DNA of 64,000 nt from Enoplolaimus lenunculus (GCA_030248215.1 JASANG010000630.1:1-64000); one strand, 5' to 3'. Positions 13,010 through 24,300 are shown, numbered from the stretch's first letter. Notes: generated by a model from the sequence alone, not told the origin. Translations and numbers: made by a program.

Positions 13010-13078
13010 GTGGTGCAGTTGGTCGCACATCTGCGTCGCTCGATAGAGGCCCGGGTTCAATCAATATCTGGACAAGCA
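13010..13078 (+). repeat. tRNA-like (SINE-head-like) sequence
   Basis: A-box-like AGTGGTGCAGTTGGTCGCA is followed about 40 bp later by a B-box-like CCGGGTTCAATC. No paired acceptor stem is visible, so it is more likely a tRNA-derived repeat than a working tRNA. Confidence 0.5.
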
Positions 13079-13249
13079 TTCAGTTTTCAAGTTTATAAGT
13101 TGATGGATAAACAGGTTTGCATACACGGTCACTTTTTGCGGTAGGTGGCAAGGCTGGAATGGCGCGCAGTGGTGGATGCGTGCCTGCCACACAACGATTG
13201 GATAAAATTGTTAACCGGTGTAAATTAAAAAAATGAATACCAATTTTTC

Positions 13250-13444
13250 GGCCCATGTATAGAACAGGGCCGGATCGTTATTCCGGGGGGCTGTAATAGA
13301 GTCAGTTTAGGCTTTAGACTAATTTTTTTGGTTAGGCTTAAGCTTAGGCTTAGGCTTAGGGTTAGCAATAAGCTCATCCATACGCTTAGGCTTAAGCTAG
13401 TAATTTGCTTTACTACTGTTCCGGCCCTGTTCTATACATGGGCC
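13250..13444. mobile_element. TTAGGC-rich MITE, canonical copy with perfect terminal inverted repeats
   Basis: Terminal inverted repeats of about 25 bp match exactly at the two ends (GGCCCATGTATAGAACAGGG followed by CCGGA, and the inverse). The interior holds several TTAGGC units (TTAGGCTTAAGCTTAGGC) with degenerate neighbours and no open frame. Related copies are at 24413, 26521, 45943, 46858, 48163 and 48925. Confidence 0.85.
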
Positions 13445-13498
13445 AAAGAAATCACACAAATCTATCTCGCAGACTATCGTTTTCAATAAACTGGTTAA

Positions 13499-13862
13499 TG
13501 TAGTGACCCGAATAAGAGGGGGGACTGATAGTTATTTCGTCTCTCCAGAGGGTACCACCTGTTATTCGGTTACGGACTATTTTTTATTTCAACCCGCTCT
13601 CCGCCGCCCTTCGTTACTGATATATAGCCGGCATATACTTAGAAATGTACTTTCTAAATTAAAGTACGCCTTAAAGATTCGAACTCAATTTTACTTTGTC
13701 CTGGAGTCATTTGTGCACTACAATTACGAATAACTAACCTATTAGAATTTAGGGACTCTATCCGCTTATGGACTCTTATTTAGGGATACGGACTCCTATT
13801 GATTGGGACTCAAAATGGGGACCCCTCTTATTACTCCCCGCCTTCTTCGGGTCAGTACAGTA
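13499..13862. mobile_element. MITE with TGTAGTGACCCGAATAAG ends
   Basis: The ends TGTAGTGACCCGAATAAG and CTTCGGGTCAGTACAGTA are inverse to each other. The interior is collinear with 9760-10198. Non-coding. Confidence 0.82.
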
Positions 13863-14177
13863 AGATTTGAATGAAAAATTATTGTTAAATCTAAATAAAA
13901 TAAGTTCCCACGCTATTAAACTTACATAACCTTGAATGCCAATATTTTCCACGAGTCTACGATAAGGTTCGAATTCAGGGAAACAAATAAAATCAGGTTC
14001 ACCGTCTTTGTCTTTATCGAGATCACCCCACGATTCAATACAGATGTTTGTTCTGCAAGTTTAATAAAACGTTTGAGATCGCATATACGGGTAGTTATAT
14101 GGAAAAAGTATACGTAGGCGTAAATGGGCCAGTGAGACTACGTGTCAGAACTGTTAATCGTTAATATAATACGGTAT
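13863..14177. other. No recognised gene
   Basis: AT-rich spacer between two elements. Nothing recognised. Confidence 0.4.
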
Positions 14178-16025
14178 CACGACAATTGGTCGTCCGACAA
14201 CTCGTCGACCGATAACTCGTACTCCGATAGTTCGTTAAACCCGACAACTCGTCAACCCGAAAACTCGTCTACCAAGACAACTCGTCAACCACGACAACTC
14301 GCCGACCTCACAACTCGTCGACCGGACAACTCGTCGACTCCGACAACTCGTCGAGCCGAAAACTCGTCGACGCAATTACGTACATTTAGTCGGAGGGGTC
14401 AGGGGCTGGGATCCAACCAGCCCGGGTGCGACCTGGGTCGGATCCGTGCCCGAATGTTGGACCCGCGGGCAAAAATGTGCCGAACCCGGGTTTCGCCCTA
14501 AACTTTTGGCCCACGATCTGTAACCTTTTTTGTCCCATGAGCACAACAAATAGACCGCTAGTTTGATATTGTAATATGATATAGATACCTATTTATGAAC
14601 CGTAATTCCTTTCACTTTTCATAAATACTGGTCATTGCGCAGCTAGGATGTTTAGGTAGGATTACTTTCTGCAAAAATTTCGAAGGAAAGCTTCTTGAGT
14701 TCCTAAATTGCAATCATTTGCACCTATACGGATGTAAAAAGTTTTGTAGTCTACAGTACTAACAAGCAAGGTTGTGGGTCATCTACAATCTTGAACTGCA
14801 GACGTTTCTTCTGCTATTTCAAGAAATTCGTCAATTACTACTGGCGTGAAATCACAGTGCTACTTCGTTGTTATCCATACTTTGGCCCATGTTACGCTGA
14901 GGGCCGTCCCGCTGTCCCGGGACAGTGGAACAGTGGGACAGTGGGTCAGCCGGGACAGTGGGACAGCGGGGTCCCGCTGTCCCACTGTCCCGCTGTCCTA
15001 CTGTCCTACTGTCCCACTGTCCTGCTGTCCTACTGTCCCACTGTCCCGCTGTCCTACTGTCCCACTGTCCCGCTGTCCTACTGTCCCGGTGTCCCACTGT
15101 CCCGCTGTCCTACTGTCCCGCTGTCCTACTGTCTCACTGTCCCGCTGTCCTACAAAGTTATTACGGACCAATCTGAGCGGCATTTTAGTGAAGGTGGCTT
15201 GTAGTATCCAGGACTCGAAGCCTTTTGCACCCGTCTGTCGTTAGAGCTCTTGTGGCTCTGAAGGAAGCTGCACTGAACAATATTTGGGGTGAAATATGAT
15301 AAAAATGCGTTATGTTTATTTGGTTTGTTTCATGTTTTGTTTTCTGCTCTAAACCCACCGGCCTGAGCCTTCTGGAATAAATTTGGCTCTCTCTATAATA
15401 ATGTCACTCTCGCTTGTACGTGGTCGGACACCCTTACATTTTCCGCCTAAAAAATTTTAACCTCATTAGTAAGGTGAGCGGGCTACAGGCCTGAATCAAG
15501 GACGGATCTAGGGGGATCTAGGGATCGGATCTCCTCCATCAAACTCTAACGAAATTAAAATTTTCTTAGCCATTGAATACAAAAATCGCGCCAGATTTTT
15601 CGCTCGCGAGTTTTTATTTGGATTTCCACTTGTTTCAATTCTTGATTACCTAAACATTCTGCGTACATTTAGCGGTTTACTCGCTTCGCTCGCTAAACAT
15701 AATTGTACGTAGTTCAGCATAGGCTGACCTTGCAGGTGATGGACGACAAAGTCAACTTCAAAAACTTGGATACTTAGATGCGTCATTGCCATATATACAA
15801 AACGTCAACCGGGGAGTCCCATCCGGAAAATGTTAGATCCGTCGCTTGCCTGAACAATTAACAGCCTAAACACGGGCGACAAGTTGTCACGGTTGGCAAC
15901 TTGTCAGGGGCGACGAGTTTTCGTGGTCGACGAATTGTATGGGTGACGAGTTGTCAGAGTCAACGAGGTGTCAGGTCGGCGAGTTATCGGGATCGGCCAG
16001 TTGTCGGGTCGACGAGTTGTCGTAG
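14178..16025. mobile_element. Putative element bounded by inverted CGACAACTCGTCGAC minisatellites
   Basis: The left border (14178-14375) is about 11 degenerate copies of a roughly 16-bp unit CGACAACTCGTCGACC. The right border (about 15855-16025) is the same unit in inverse orientation (GGTCGACGAGTTGTCG). The unit core GTCGAC is itself palindromic. Between them lie a GC-rich block (about 14385-14510), a second 8-bp minisatellite, and a stretch near 15655-15720 with inverted TGTACG/CGTACA motifs. No transposase is seen. It could be one element with minisatellite ends, or two independent copies of a minisatellite in opposite orientation. Confidence 0.5.
14908..15152. repeat. 8-bp minisatellite CTGTCCNN with an orientation switch
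   Basis: From about 14971 the array is direct CTGTCCYR units, often in a 24-bp higher-order pattern. The first about 60 bp are the inverse (GGACAGTG-type units). The array therefore contains a hairpin near 14970. Open frames across it are by-products of the repeat. Confidence 0.9.
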
Positions 16026-16747
16026 ATTCAATATATACAATAAACGTAGTTGGCTCTATCAGCAGTCATCTGCTGTTGTTTGTACTGATAAATTGAAAGC
16101 ATATTTTAGAATTTGAATACATTAGGAACCCAGTGTACGCTGCTTGAAACCGATTTCCATTGTCTGAGCTGGAAATGCGTATAATATTCTGTTGACTTTC
16201 AAAACAGGATTTGGGTTTTCGTCGTTATGTTAACGCCTAAAGCCAAGCGGATAAATACTGCAATGAGTTGTTTCCAACGTACCGTTGCAATGTTTGAATT
16301 CCAGCATTTTTGGGGCATCTCGCGTAGCGATCACGTTTCCATTTTGTCAATCTTTGTACATCATAAATACTTTCGCAAAAGTCGCAATAGTAACTGCAGA
16401 AAAAGAAACAACAACAGTTGCTGATGATGCAACGGTATTTTAGTGCTATACCTGAATACAAAATCTTGTTTTTTTCTGTTTGCAAAAGAGACTAGACAAG
16501 GGTGGCCCTCTTGGAATCCGCCAGTAAATGTGTCCTGTTTAATATGGGTCGAATTTATTTCAACGAATGCGGGCGTATCAAGTGTCAATAAGTATTGCAA
16601 AACACATATGCACTTAACGTCGGTGGTCTCACAATTTTGCAGACTTCAGAATTCGACGTTCACTGATAACATGACGTCCTTTTAGCAACTGCTCGTAAAG
16701 TATTTGATCCGTAACCAGGATTTTAAATTGTTAGCAATCTACTACGA
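16026..16747. other. No recognised gene
   Basis: Several short open frames occur on both strands, but none has recognisable protein character. Nothing else recognised. Confidence 0.4.
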
Positions 16748-16914
16748 AATTCCGGGCCGGTAGCCAAGGGGGGGCAGGGGGGCTCAGCCAAACTGGAAAA
16801 TGTTTGGCCCCTTCTAGAAAAATTTCAAAGTTGCTTGCAAGACAGTAAAACCCTTGAATGACCCTCCTAAAAAATTTTTCGCCCATTAGCATGGTGAGCT
16901 GGCAACGGGCCTGA
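16748..16914. mobile_element. hAT-like MITE of the GGCCCGTAGCCAG family
   Basis: Ends GGCCGGTAGCCAAGG and GAGCTGGCAACGGGCC. The interior phrases (TTGCTTGCAAGACAGT, CCTTGAATG) match the copies at 49767, 50696 and 51505 in the opposite orientation. Non-coding. Confidence 0.72.
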
Positions 16915-17794
16915 ATTAAACGATGAAACAATCCAAGCTAACTTTTGCAAATTTAGCATCATCGTTTTGCGGAAAATATATCCGTCCCCACCTGGTTCCG
17001 GGTATTTATAGTTTTTGGTTCAATATTTCTAAAAGGCACGGCCGGATCTATGCTTCGCAATCCCCTCTGCTGTATGGGCCATCGAGGTTTTTGTAAAATT
17101 CAATGAAACCCCAAACTTTATTAGTGTCCTATGTGATTCGCCGGGGCGTCTGATGTTCAACGAGGCCCTTTTTATCATAATATTCTGGACGGACATATTT
17201 TATGTGCATTTTCAGATTCAATGATTCACGGATTCTTAAGCTTTTGAAATGGATAGAATTTAGACGGATTTTCTGCCAGAGTGACCAAAGCGTTTACAAA
17301 AGAGGTGAGGCTGCCCATAGGTATTGGAGGATGCTAGTCACGGTACTGATAGAAGGAGTGTAGATTCTCAAGCTTCACTACTGGCCACTCGCATGGCGAA
17401 TGAGAAATTTTACAGCCAATCAACTAACCAGCCGTTTCCAAATCCACCGCAGCCTTTTTCGTCTTGATTTCGGCAATCGAATTCGTTTAAAAAACGTGGA
17501 TGGTCGTCCGCGGTCGACAAGTGAGTCCATTTAATTTGAGCAACAATATTTGGTGTGCTGCCACTTTTCCATTCTTCAGTCAACGCTGGTGACGACGAAT
17601 TGATGAACAGTGCGGCCTATAGAAAAATATTGATTACGAACATCGGTTTACTATACAAGCGGTTCGTTTTAATGTTTTCCCACTTTTTAAAATCGTTATA
17701 AAAATGCTATTTGACACCACAAAATTATTTAAAATAGGGCTTTCATCTTTAGAAAGAATCCTAAGAAATAACCTCTGTGTTGGTTGTGAGTAGG
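16915..17794. other. No recognised gene
   Basis: Intergenic sequence without recognised genes or repeat boundaries. Confidence 0.35.
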
Positions 17795-18077
17795 GAAAAA
17801 ATGGGGGTTTTGAAACCGCCACCGCCACAAGGTTTTGGAACCGCAACAATCACATGTGGCGCAGTTTCACGTGGTAGTTTTTTATCATTTTTGTTTTTTT
17901 TGTATTTTTCTCAATTTCAAATCTTATTTTTTGCTTATTTTTACATGTAACAGAAAACAACACATATAAATAACAATTTATATAAAATCAACAATTTTTA
18001 TGTTTTTGGAGCAAGTGGTCGCGGTATCGCTGTCTTTGATAAATATCAGTCCCCACCCTTATTCGGGTCATTACAGT
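17795..18077. mobile_element. Short derivative of the fold-back/MITE family
   Basis: The sequence from the CCGCCACCGCC/CACATGTGGCG region through TAAAATCAACAATTTTTATG to GGTATCGCTGTCTTT matches both arms of the neighbouring fold-back element (for example 18575-18760). It then runs straight into the terminal sequence TTATTCGGGTCATTACAGTA, ending at 18077. It looks like an internally deleted relative abutting the big element. Its left end was not found. Confidence 0.65.
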
Positions 18078-18672
18078 AGTGTTTTGAGCCTGACGAATAT
18101 AACATTATCGGCTACATAGCCATGCCAGGAAAGGCAAGCGCAAAGTTGACTGCCTACCATTATCTTCGAGACATTGGACCAAATATTTCCAAACCTATCC
18201 CCAACTCTTCATAATATATGCGAAACTGCTAACTCATACAGAGGTATATGCGGAAAGCACAAATCTACAGCTAGTGCATTGCCAAAAATTTGGAAATATA
18301 GCTTTTATGCGCCGTTCACAATGTTTGGGTCAATGTTGATACAAAATCTCTTATAGACGAATGCTATCTACAGGTCCGTGATAGTCCTGAACTAAAATGA
18401 TTTTGTGGCACCGTTGACAAACCTATTGTGAACGGCATATAATGGACAAATGGCGAGGAAATGAAAATCCTTAATTGTTCGATGCCATCATTTAGTAAAT
18501 TTACAGCATCATTCAATGGCCCTGTTGCCATCCAAATTTCTAGCGCTTACATTTAATTTATGCTACACAACAGTAGTGAAAAATGGGAGTTTTGGAACCG
18601 CCGCCGCCGAAATCACATGTGGCGGACTTTCGCACGGTAGTTTTTTATTATTATTGTTTTTTTGCATTTTTC

Positions 18673-18969
18673 TTAACAGGTAACAGAAAATAAAACATAT
18701 ATAACAATTAATATAAAATCAACAATTTTTATGTTTGTTGGAGCCCGTAGTCTCGGTATCGCTGTCTTTCTTAACCACGGCTCCTCATTTTCATAATGTT
18801 GTTGCTGTTGTTCACGTTGTTGTTGATGTTGTAAGCGCAGCGCAGTTTTTGTTTTGCGCTGCGCTTCAATGTGAGCGCTTACTAGCGTTCGGTTTGCTAA
18901 CCGAATCTTGTCGAGGCGCTCGCTTTGATGGCCTACGTCAAAAATTGAACGCCTTCGAGCGCCCCACAT
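18673..18969 (-). CDS. 98-codon frame in left arm of the fold-back element
   Basis: The protein starts MWGARRRSIFDVGHQ, has a Gln-rich middle and ends in a hydrophobic stretch (IVDFILIVIYVLFSV). A near-identical frame lies in the right arm at 22903-23199, differing at only a few residues. Being in an inverted repeat, identity alone does not prove coding function, and no domain is recognised. It reads outward from the element, ending toward its left border. Confidence 0.3.
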   Translation of the reverse strand: MWGARRRSIFDVGHQSERLDKIRLANRTLVSAHIEAQRKTKTALRLQHQQQREQQQQHYENEEPWLRKTAIPRLRAPTNIKIVDFILIVIYVLFSVTC

Positions 18970-19129
18970 GTTTTAATTTTTAGGTAACATAATACTGTAT
19001 TATTGTTTCTATAATAGCAAATCTTGGTGTATGAAATCCATACTAATTCTCTGATTATAGTTAGGATGTATATCGTTCTTGGAACACTGCAACAGGGTTC
19101 ACGGGTTATAATTTGCAGGCAAATTATTT

Positions 19130-19560
19130 TGTTTTTGAGTCTAAATTAGGCTCTAAAGGGTCCGAAAAGACCAAAATGACCCGAAATTTGAAAAATTTGG
19201 AATTTTTCATCAGAAGTTTATTTTAATTTGGGAGTACCGTAGTGGTTATAAAACAAGCTTGTTTATAGTCTAAATAAGGGTCTAAAGGGTCTGAAACGAC
19301 CAAAATGGTCCAAAATTTGAAAATTTTGAATTTTTTATATGAAGTTTATTTGGCTTGGAGACTTCAGTAGCGGTTATAAAACAAGTTTTATGGTCAAAAT
19401 AAGGGTCTAAAGGGTCCGAGAAGGCCAAAATGGTCCAAAATTCGAAAAAATTTGAATTTTTTAATTTTTTATATGAAGTTTATTTGAGTTTGGGAGTTGC
19501 GCAGTGGTTGTAAAGCTAGCTTTTAAGGTCTAGATAAGGCTCGAAAGGGGGCGAAAGACC
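19130..19560. repeat. Tandem repeat of about 120-125 bp in left fold-back arm
   Basis: About four units, each with the phrases GGGTCTAAAGGGTC, ACCAAAATGGTCC and GGTTATAAAACAAG. The mirror array is at about 22310-22745, and two more inverse-oriented units lie in the spacer at about 20270-20490. Confidence 0.85.
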
Positions 19561-20499
19561 CAAAATGAAACAAATTAGAAAAACTGAAAAAGTTGCAGCG
19601 TGAAACTGCGACATAAGAAATCATCGTAGGTATAATTTACCATGCCTATTATGGTGGAAATCAAATTCTGTTCCAGTGTCAAATACAAATTCTGTTTCGT
19701 TTCAATTTCTAATGAATATTTGTTAGAAAAACTAAAATTTCTTAAATTGTTTCTTGAATTTGGCATACTCGAAATTTATTGTTTTACTATGCGATTCAGA
19801 ATTCAAGAAAAACAATAACAAAGGCGCAATCTGTATACAAAGACAACAACAAAAACAAAAACAACAAAAACAATTACCCAAACCGCCAACAACGACGATA
19901 CCAAAATAAAGCCTTTAAAAGCAACGAAATGAATTTGTCTGGCTATGTCTCAGACAAATTCTCAAATAACGCACAAAAACATAACTCAAACTACAAATGT
20001 GGTAAGGTTTCAAACAACCCATAAATAAGGTTAAATAATAGAGGGAGGAGTGGGTGGTACAGAGATGGAATTGTGTACGTAAATATGCAGTTTTGTTTAT
20101 GTCAGTTATAAGAAAAGAGCATTTTAGATCAAAAAGTTAGGAAGCTAAAACTATTTGAAAATAACCTTTACCTGATATTAAACAGATGAAAAGCACTCGT
20201 CAAAATTATCTTTGGAGATTTTTTCACTAAAATCGAATTCTAAAAAAGGTCTAAAAATTTCTATTTAGCTTGTTTTATGACCACCACGCTACTCCGAAAC
20301 TCATATAAACTTCATATGAAAAACTTAAATACTTTAGAAATTTTAACCATTTTGGCCCTCACGGACCCTTTAGGCTCTTATTTAGACACTCAAAACCTGT
20401 TTTATGACCACTACCAAACTCTCTAAGTCAAATATACTTCAAATAAAAAAATAAAAAATTTTCGAATTTTGGGCCATTTTGACCCATAATGAATTGCAG

Positions 20500-20760
20500 A
20501 TTCAATATATTTCACTAGCTATGGTTAATTGCAATGGTCCACGGGGGATAATCCCCAGCGCAGGATGTAGCCAGACTGCCCCATCGCGGTAGGAGCCGCG
20601 CCCGGTAGCTGTGCAAACAGCCGCAGGTGGTGGTCCTTGAAAGGACCGTTGGGATAAAGATTTCGGTCTTCAGCAGCATGTTCCTATGCACGTCCGAGTG
20701 TGTTGGCGGTACACCTCTTTCCACGTGCAGCACACCACTCCAGTCTTGACGTAATCACCG
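20500..20760. other. GC-rich island in the fold-back spacer, unidentified
   Basis: A clearly GC-richer block (for example GGAGCCGCGCCCGGTAGC and CCGCAGGTGGTGGTCC) inside AT-rich arms, with sharp edges. It contains short self-complementary stretches such as GTCCTTGAAAGGAC and GGGGGATAATCCCC. It may be captured foreign sequence or a SINE/LINE tail. I do not recognise it. Confidence 0.45.
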
Positions 20761-21769
20761 TTTAGCACTATGCCGTAATTTTACCGCGCCGCTTATCATG
20801 CCCACGCACACCAATTGCCCATATGAACTCGTTATATATCACTATATCTTGAGCTTCTTCAAACTGCACCCCCTTTTCAATACCCTCCATAACACCATTC
20901 TTCATAGCCGGGATAGAAGTAGCTTTTGCCTTTTGGTGCAAAGCTTACGGTGTGGTTGTACAAAAAGTGCTCGCTAAATTTCATTTGCATTTTAAAACTG
21001 ATATTGGTCAAGATGAAAATTTGTGATTTACACTGGCTTAAATAGTCTTGCTCTGAGGGTGCAAAATGTTGAATCACCCAGCATCAATACGCTACAATAG
21101 GCAAAATGTCGCGTGGCTTGGTAAGGATAATATTTTATGTTTTGAATATTTCCACAATTTTGATAAAAATGACCTAAGCTGTAACCATGAAAAATCCAAT
21201 AACTCGGCAAGTTGTTTAATGTAAATATGATACCATAGTTATTTTAAAAGAAAATTTTTTGAATATTTACGGAGTTAGAAAAAAATTAAAAAATCTGCCT
21301 GTTCAAAAGATAGAGCTAAAAAATTGGAAAAACATGCGAACAGCAGTGTGAAATTCAAAGAAAATGGTAATTTTTAGAACTTTTTAGAATTCAAATTTAG
21401 TGAAAAAATCTCCAAAAAATAATTTCGACGAGTGCTTTTCATCTGTTTACAAAATATCAGGTAAAGGTCATTTTCAACTAGTCTTAGCTTCCTAACGTTT
21501 TGATCCAAAATCCTCTTATCTTATAACTGATATAAACAGAACTACATGTTTACGTACACAATTCCATCTCTGTGCCACCACCCCTTATTATTTAACTTTA
21601 TTTCGGGGTTCTTCGAAACCTTACCACACTTGTTGTTTGAGTTATATTTATGTGTGTTATTTGAGAATTTGTCTGAGTCATAGCCAAACAAAGTTATTTC
21701 GTTGCATTTAAAAGTCTTATTTTGGTATTGTCGTTGTCGGCGGTTTGGGAAATTGTTTTTGTTGTTTTT

Positions 21770-22240
21770 GTTTTTTGTTGTTGTCGTTGTGTGCGGATTG
21801 CGCCCTAGTTTTTATTGTTTTTCTTGAATTGTGAATCGCATAGTAAAAGAATAAATTTCGCGTATGCCGAATTCAAGAAAGAGTTTAAGAAAGTTTAGTT
21901 TTTCTAACAAATATTCATTAGAAATTGAAACGAAACAGAATTTGTATTTGACACTGGAACAGAATTTGATTTCCACCATAATAGGCATGGTTGGGTAATT
22001 GTTTTTGTTGTTTTTGTTTTTGTTGTTGTCTTTGTATACAGATTGCGCCTTTGTTATTGTTTTTCTTGAATTCTGAATCGCATAGTAAACCAATAAATTT
22101 CGAGTATGCCAAATTCAAGAAACAATTTAAGAAATTTTAGTTTTTCTAACAAATATTCATTAGAAATTGAAACGAAACAGAATTTGTATTTGACACTGGA
22201 ACAGAATTTGATTTCCACCATAATAGGCATGGTAAATTAT
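21770..22240. repeat. Direct duplication of about 225-250 bp present only in right fold-back arm
   Basis: The block running from the TTTTTGTTGTT-rich tract through GAATCGCATAGTAAA and AATTTGATTTCCACC occurs twice in a row here but only once in the left arm. The arms have therefore changed independently since they formed. Confidence 0.8.
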
Positions 22241-22902
22241 ACCTACGATGATTTCTTATGTCGGAGTTTCACGCTGCAACTTTTTCAGTTTTTCTAATTT
22301 GTTTCATTTTGGGTCTTTCGCCCCCTTTCGAGCCTTATCTAGACCTTAAAAGCTAGCTTTACAACCACTGCGCAACTCCCAAACTCGAATAAACTTCATA
22401 TAAAAAATTAAAAAATTCAAATTTTTTCGAATTTTGGACCATTTTGGCCTTCTCGGACCCTTTAGACCCTTATTTTGACCATAAAACTTGTTTTATAACC
22501 GCTACTGAAGTCTCCAAGCCAAATAAACTTCATATAAAAAATTCAAAATTTTCAAATTTTGGACCATTTTGGTCGTTTCAGACCCTTTAGACCCTTATTT
22601 AGACTATAAACAAGCTTGTTTTATAACCACTACGGTACTCCCAAATTAAAATAAACTTCTGATGAAAAATTCCAAATTTTTCAAATTTCGGGTCATTTTG
22701 GTCTTTTCGGACCATTTAGAGCCTAATTTAGACTCAAAAACAAAATAATTTGCCTGCAAATTATAACCCGTGAACCCTGTTGCACTGTTCCAAGAACGAT
22801 ATACATCCTAACTATAATCAGAGAATTAGTATGGATTTCATACACCAAGATTTGCTATTATAGAAACAATAATACAGTATTATGTTACCTAAAAATTAAA
22901 AC

Positions 22903-23199
22903 ATGTGGGGCGCTCGAAGGCGTTCAATTTTTGACGTAGGCCATCAAAGCGAGTGCCTCGACAAGATTCGGTTAGCAAACCGAACGCTAATAAGCGCTCA
23001 CATTGAAGCGCAGCGCAAAACAAAAACTGCGCTGCGCTTACAACAACAACAACAACGTGAACAACAGCAACAACATTATGAAAATGAGGAGCCGTGGTTA
23101 AGAAAGACAGCGATACCGAGACTACGGGCTCCAACAAACATAAAAATTGTTGATTTTATATTAATTGTTATATATGTTTTATTTTCTGTTACCTGTTAA
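22903..23199 (+). CDS. 98-codon frame in right arm of the fold-back element
   Basis: Mirror partner of the left-arm frame at 18673-18969, with a few amino-acid differences (for example ECLDK versus ERLDK, and QQQQQ versus QHQQQ). It has a Gln-rich centre and hydrophobic C-terminus. No recognised domain; it may be a passenger frame. Confidence 0.3.
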   Translation: MWGARRRSIFDVGHQSECLDKIRLANRTLISAHIEAQRKTKTALRLQQQQQREQQQQHYENEEPWLRKTAIPRLRAPTNIKIVDFILIVIYVLFSVTC

Positions 23200-24002
23200 G
23201 AAAAATGCAAAAAACAATAATAATAAAAAACTACCGTGCGAAAGTCCGCCACATGTGATTTCGGCGGCGGCGGTTCGAAAACTCCCATTTTTCACTACTG
23301 TTGTGTAGCATAAATTAAATGTAAGCGCTAGAAATTTGGATGGCAACAGGGTCGTTGAATGATGCTGTAAATTTACTAAATGATGGTATCGAACAATTAA
23401 GCATTTTCTTTTCCTCGCCAATTACACAATAGGTTTGTCAACGGTGCCACAAAATCATTTTAGTTCAGGACTATCGCGGACCTCTATATAGCATTCGTCT
23501 ATAAGAGATTTTGTATCAGCATTGACCCAAGCATTGTGGACGGCGCATAAAAGCTAGGTATATTTCGAAATTTTCGCAATGGACTAGCTGTAGATTTGTG
23601 TTTTCCGCATATACCTCTGTATGAGTTAGCAGTTTTGCATATATGATGAAGAGTTGGGGATAGGTTTGGAAATATTTGGTTCAATGACTCGAAGATTATT
23701 GTAGGCAGTGAACTTTGCGCTTGCGTTCTCTGGCATGCAAGACCCCTCACCCTCTTGTTAAATACCAAACTCTTATTCGGGTCACTACAGTAAAGCAAAC
23801 GGCACTATGTTTTACAACTAAATCTTACATTGACATCGTAGCATCCGGGAAATTTCAAGTACGGCACGGTAGAATCGTGAAGATTGAATTCGAATTTAAT
23901 CATACGTAACGCATCTTGATTTTTGTCTGTTGCTGAAAATGTGAAAAATGGAGCTTTTGTTGGTCGTTTGTATTAGAAAACTTGTGCAATGTTACTTGTA
24001 GG

Positions 24003-24300
24003 GCCGTAACAGTAGATTAAGCTTATTCCTAAGCCTAAGCTTAAGCCTAAGCTTTGCAAAATGTGTTTCTAAGCCTAAAAGCCTAAGCCTAAACCTAAGA
24101 AAAAAATGTAGTCTAGAATGTAAACCTAGTTTTTTATGGACTACTGAGAAACCAAGACGGCTCTAAATGTAACATGGGCCGAAAACTTAAAGCCTAAAAG
24201 CCTAAGCCTAAACCTAAGCAAAAAATGAAGCCTAGAATGTAAACCTATTCTTTTAGGAAACACCCAGAAACCAAGGCGGCTCTAAACGTAACATGGGCCG
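24003..24300. mobile_element. Cluster of two diverged TTAGGC-rich MITE pieces
   Basis: Two adjacent related blocks, each with CTAAGCCTAAACCTAA repeats, a TAGAATGTAAACCTA phrase and the end GTAACATGGGCCGAAAAC. They match 12379-12556 in inverse orientation. Confidence 0.6.

Larger units (their letters stand above)
18121..23797. mobile_element. Large fold-back transposon-like element with arms longer than 2 kb
   Basis: The left arm (about 18121-20260) is the reverse complement of the right arm (about 21370-23737) across its whole length, with some small differences and one extra duplication on the right. A spacer of about 1.1 kb separates them. Beyond the right arm the sequence ends TTATTCGGGTCACTACAGTA near 23797, the same terminus as the MITEs at 9760, 13499 and 45311. 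Each arm holds about four tandem units of roughly 120-125 bp and one conserved 98-codon frame. Long arms with internal tandem repeats are typical of FB/Galileo-type elements, but no transposase motif is visible and the family cannot be fixed. The left terminus appears truncated or replaced by the 17795-18077 derivative. Confidence 0.85.

Noticed and set aside
14791-15244. Long overlapping open frames with Cys/Pro/Ser or Gly/Gln/Asp/Ser repeats on both strands
   Set aside because: They are by-products of the 8-bp CTGTCC minisatellite, whose period leaves several frames open.
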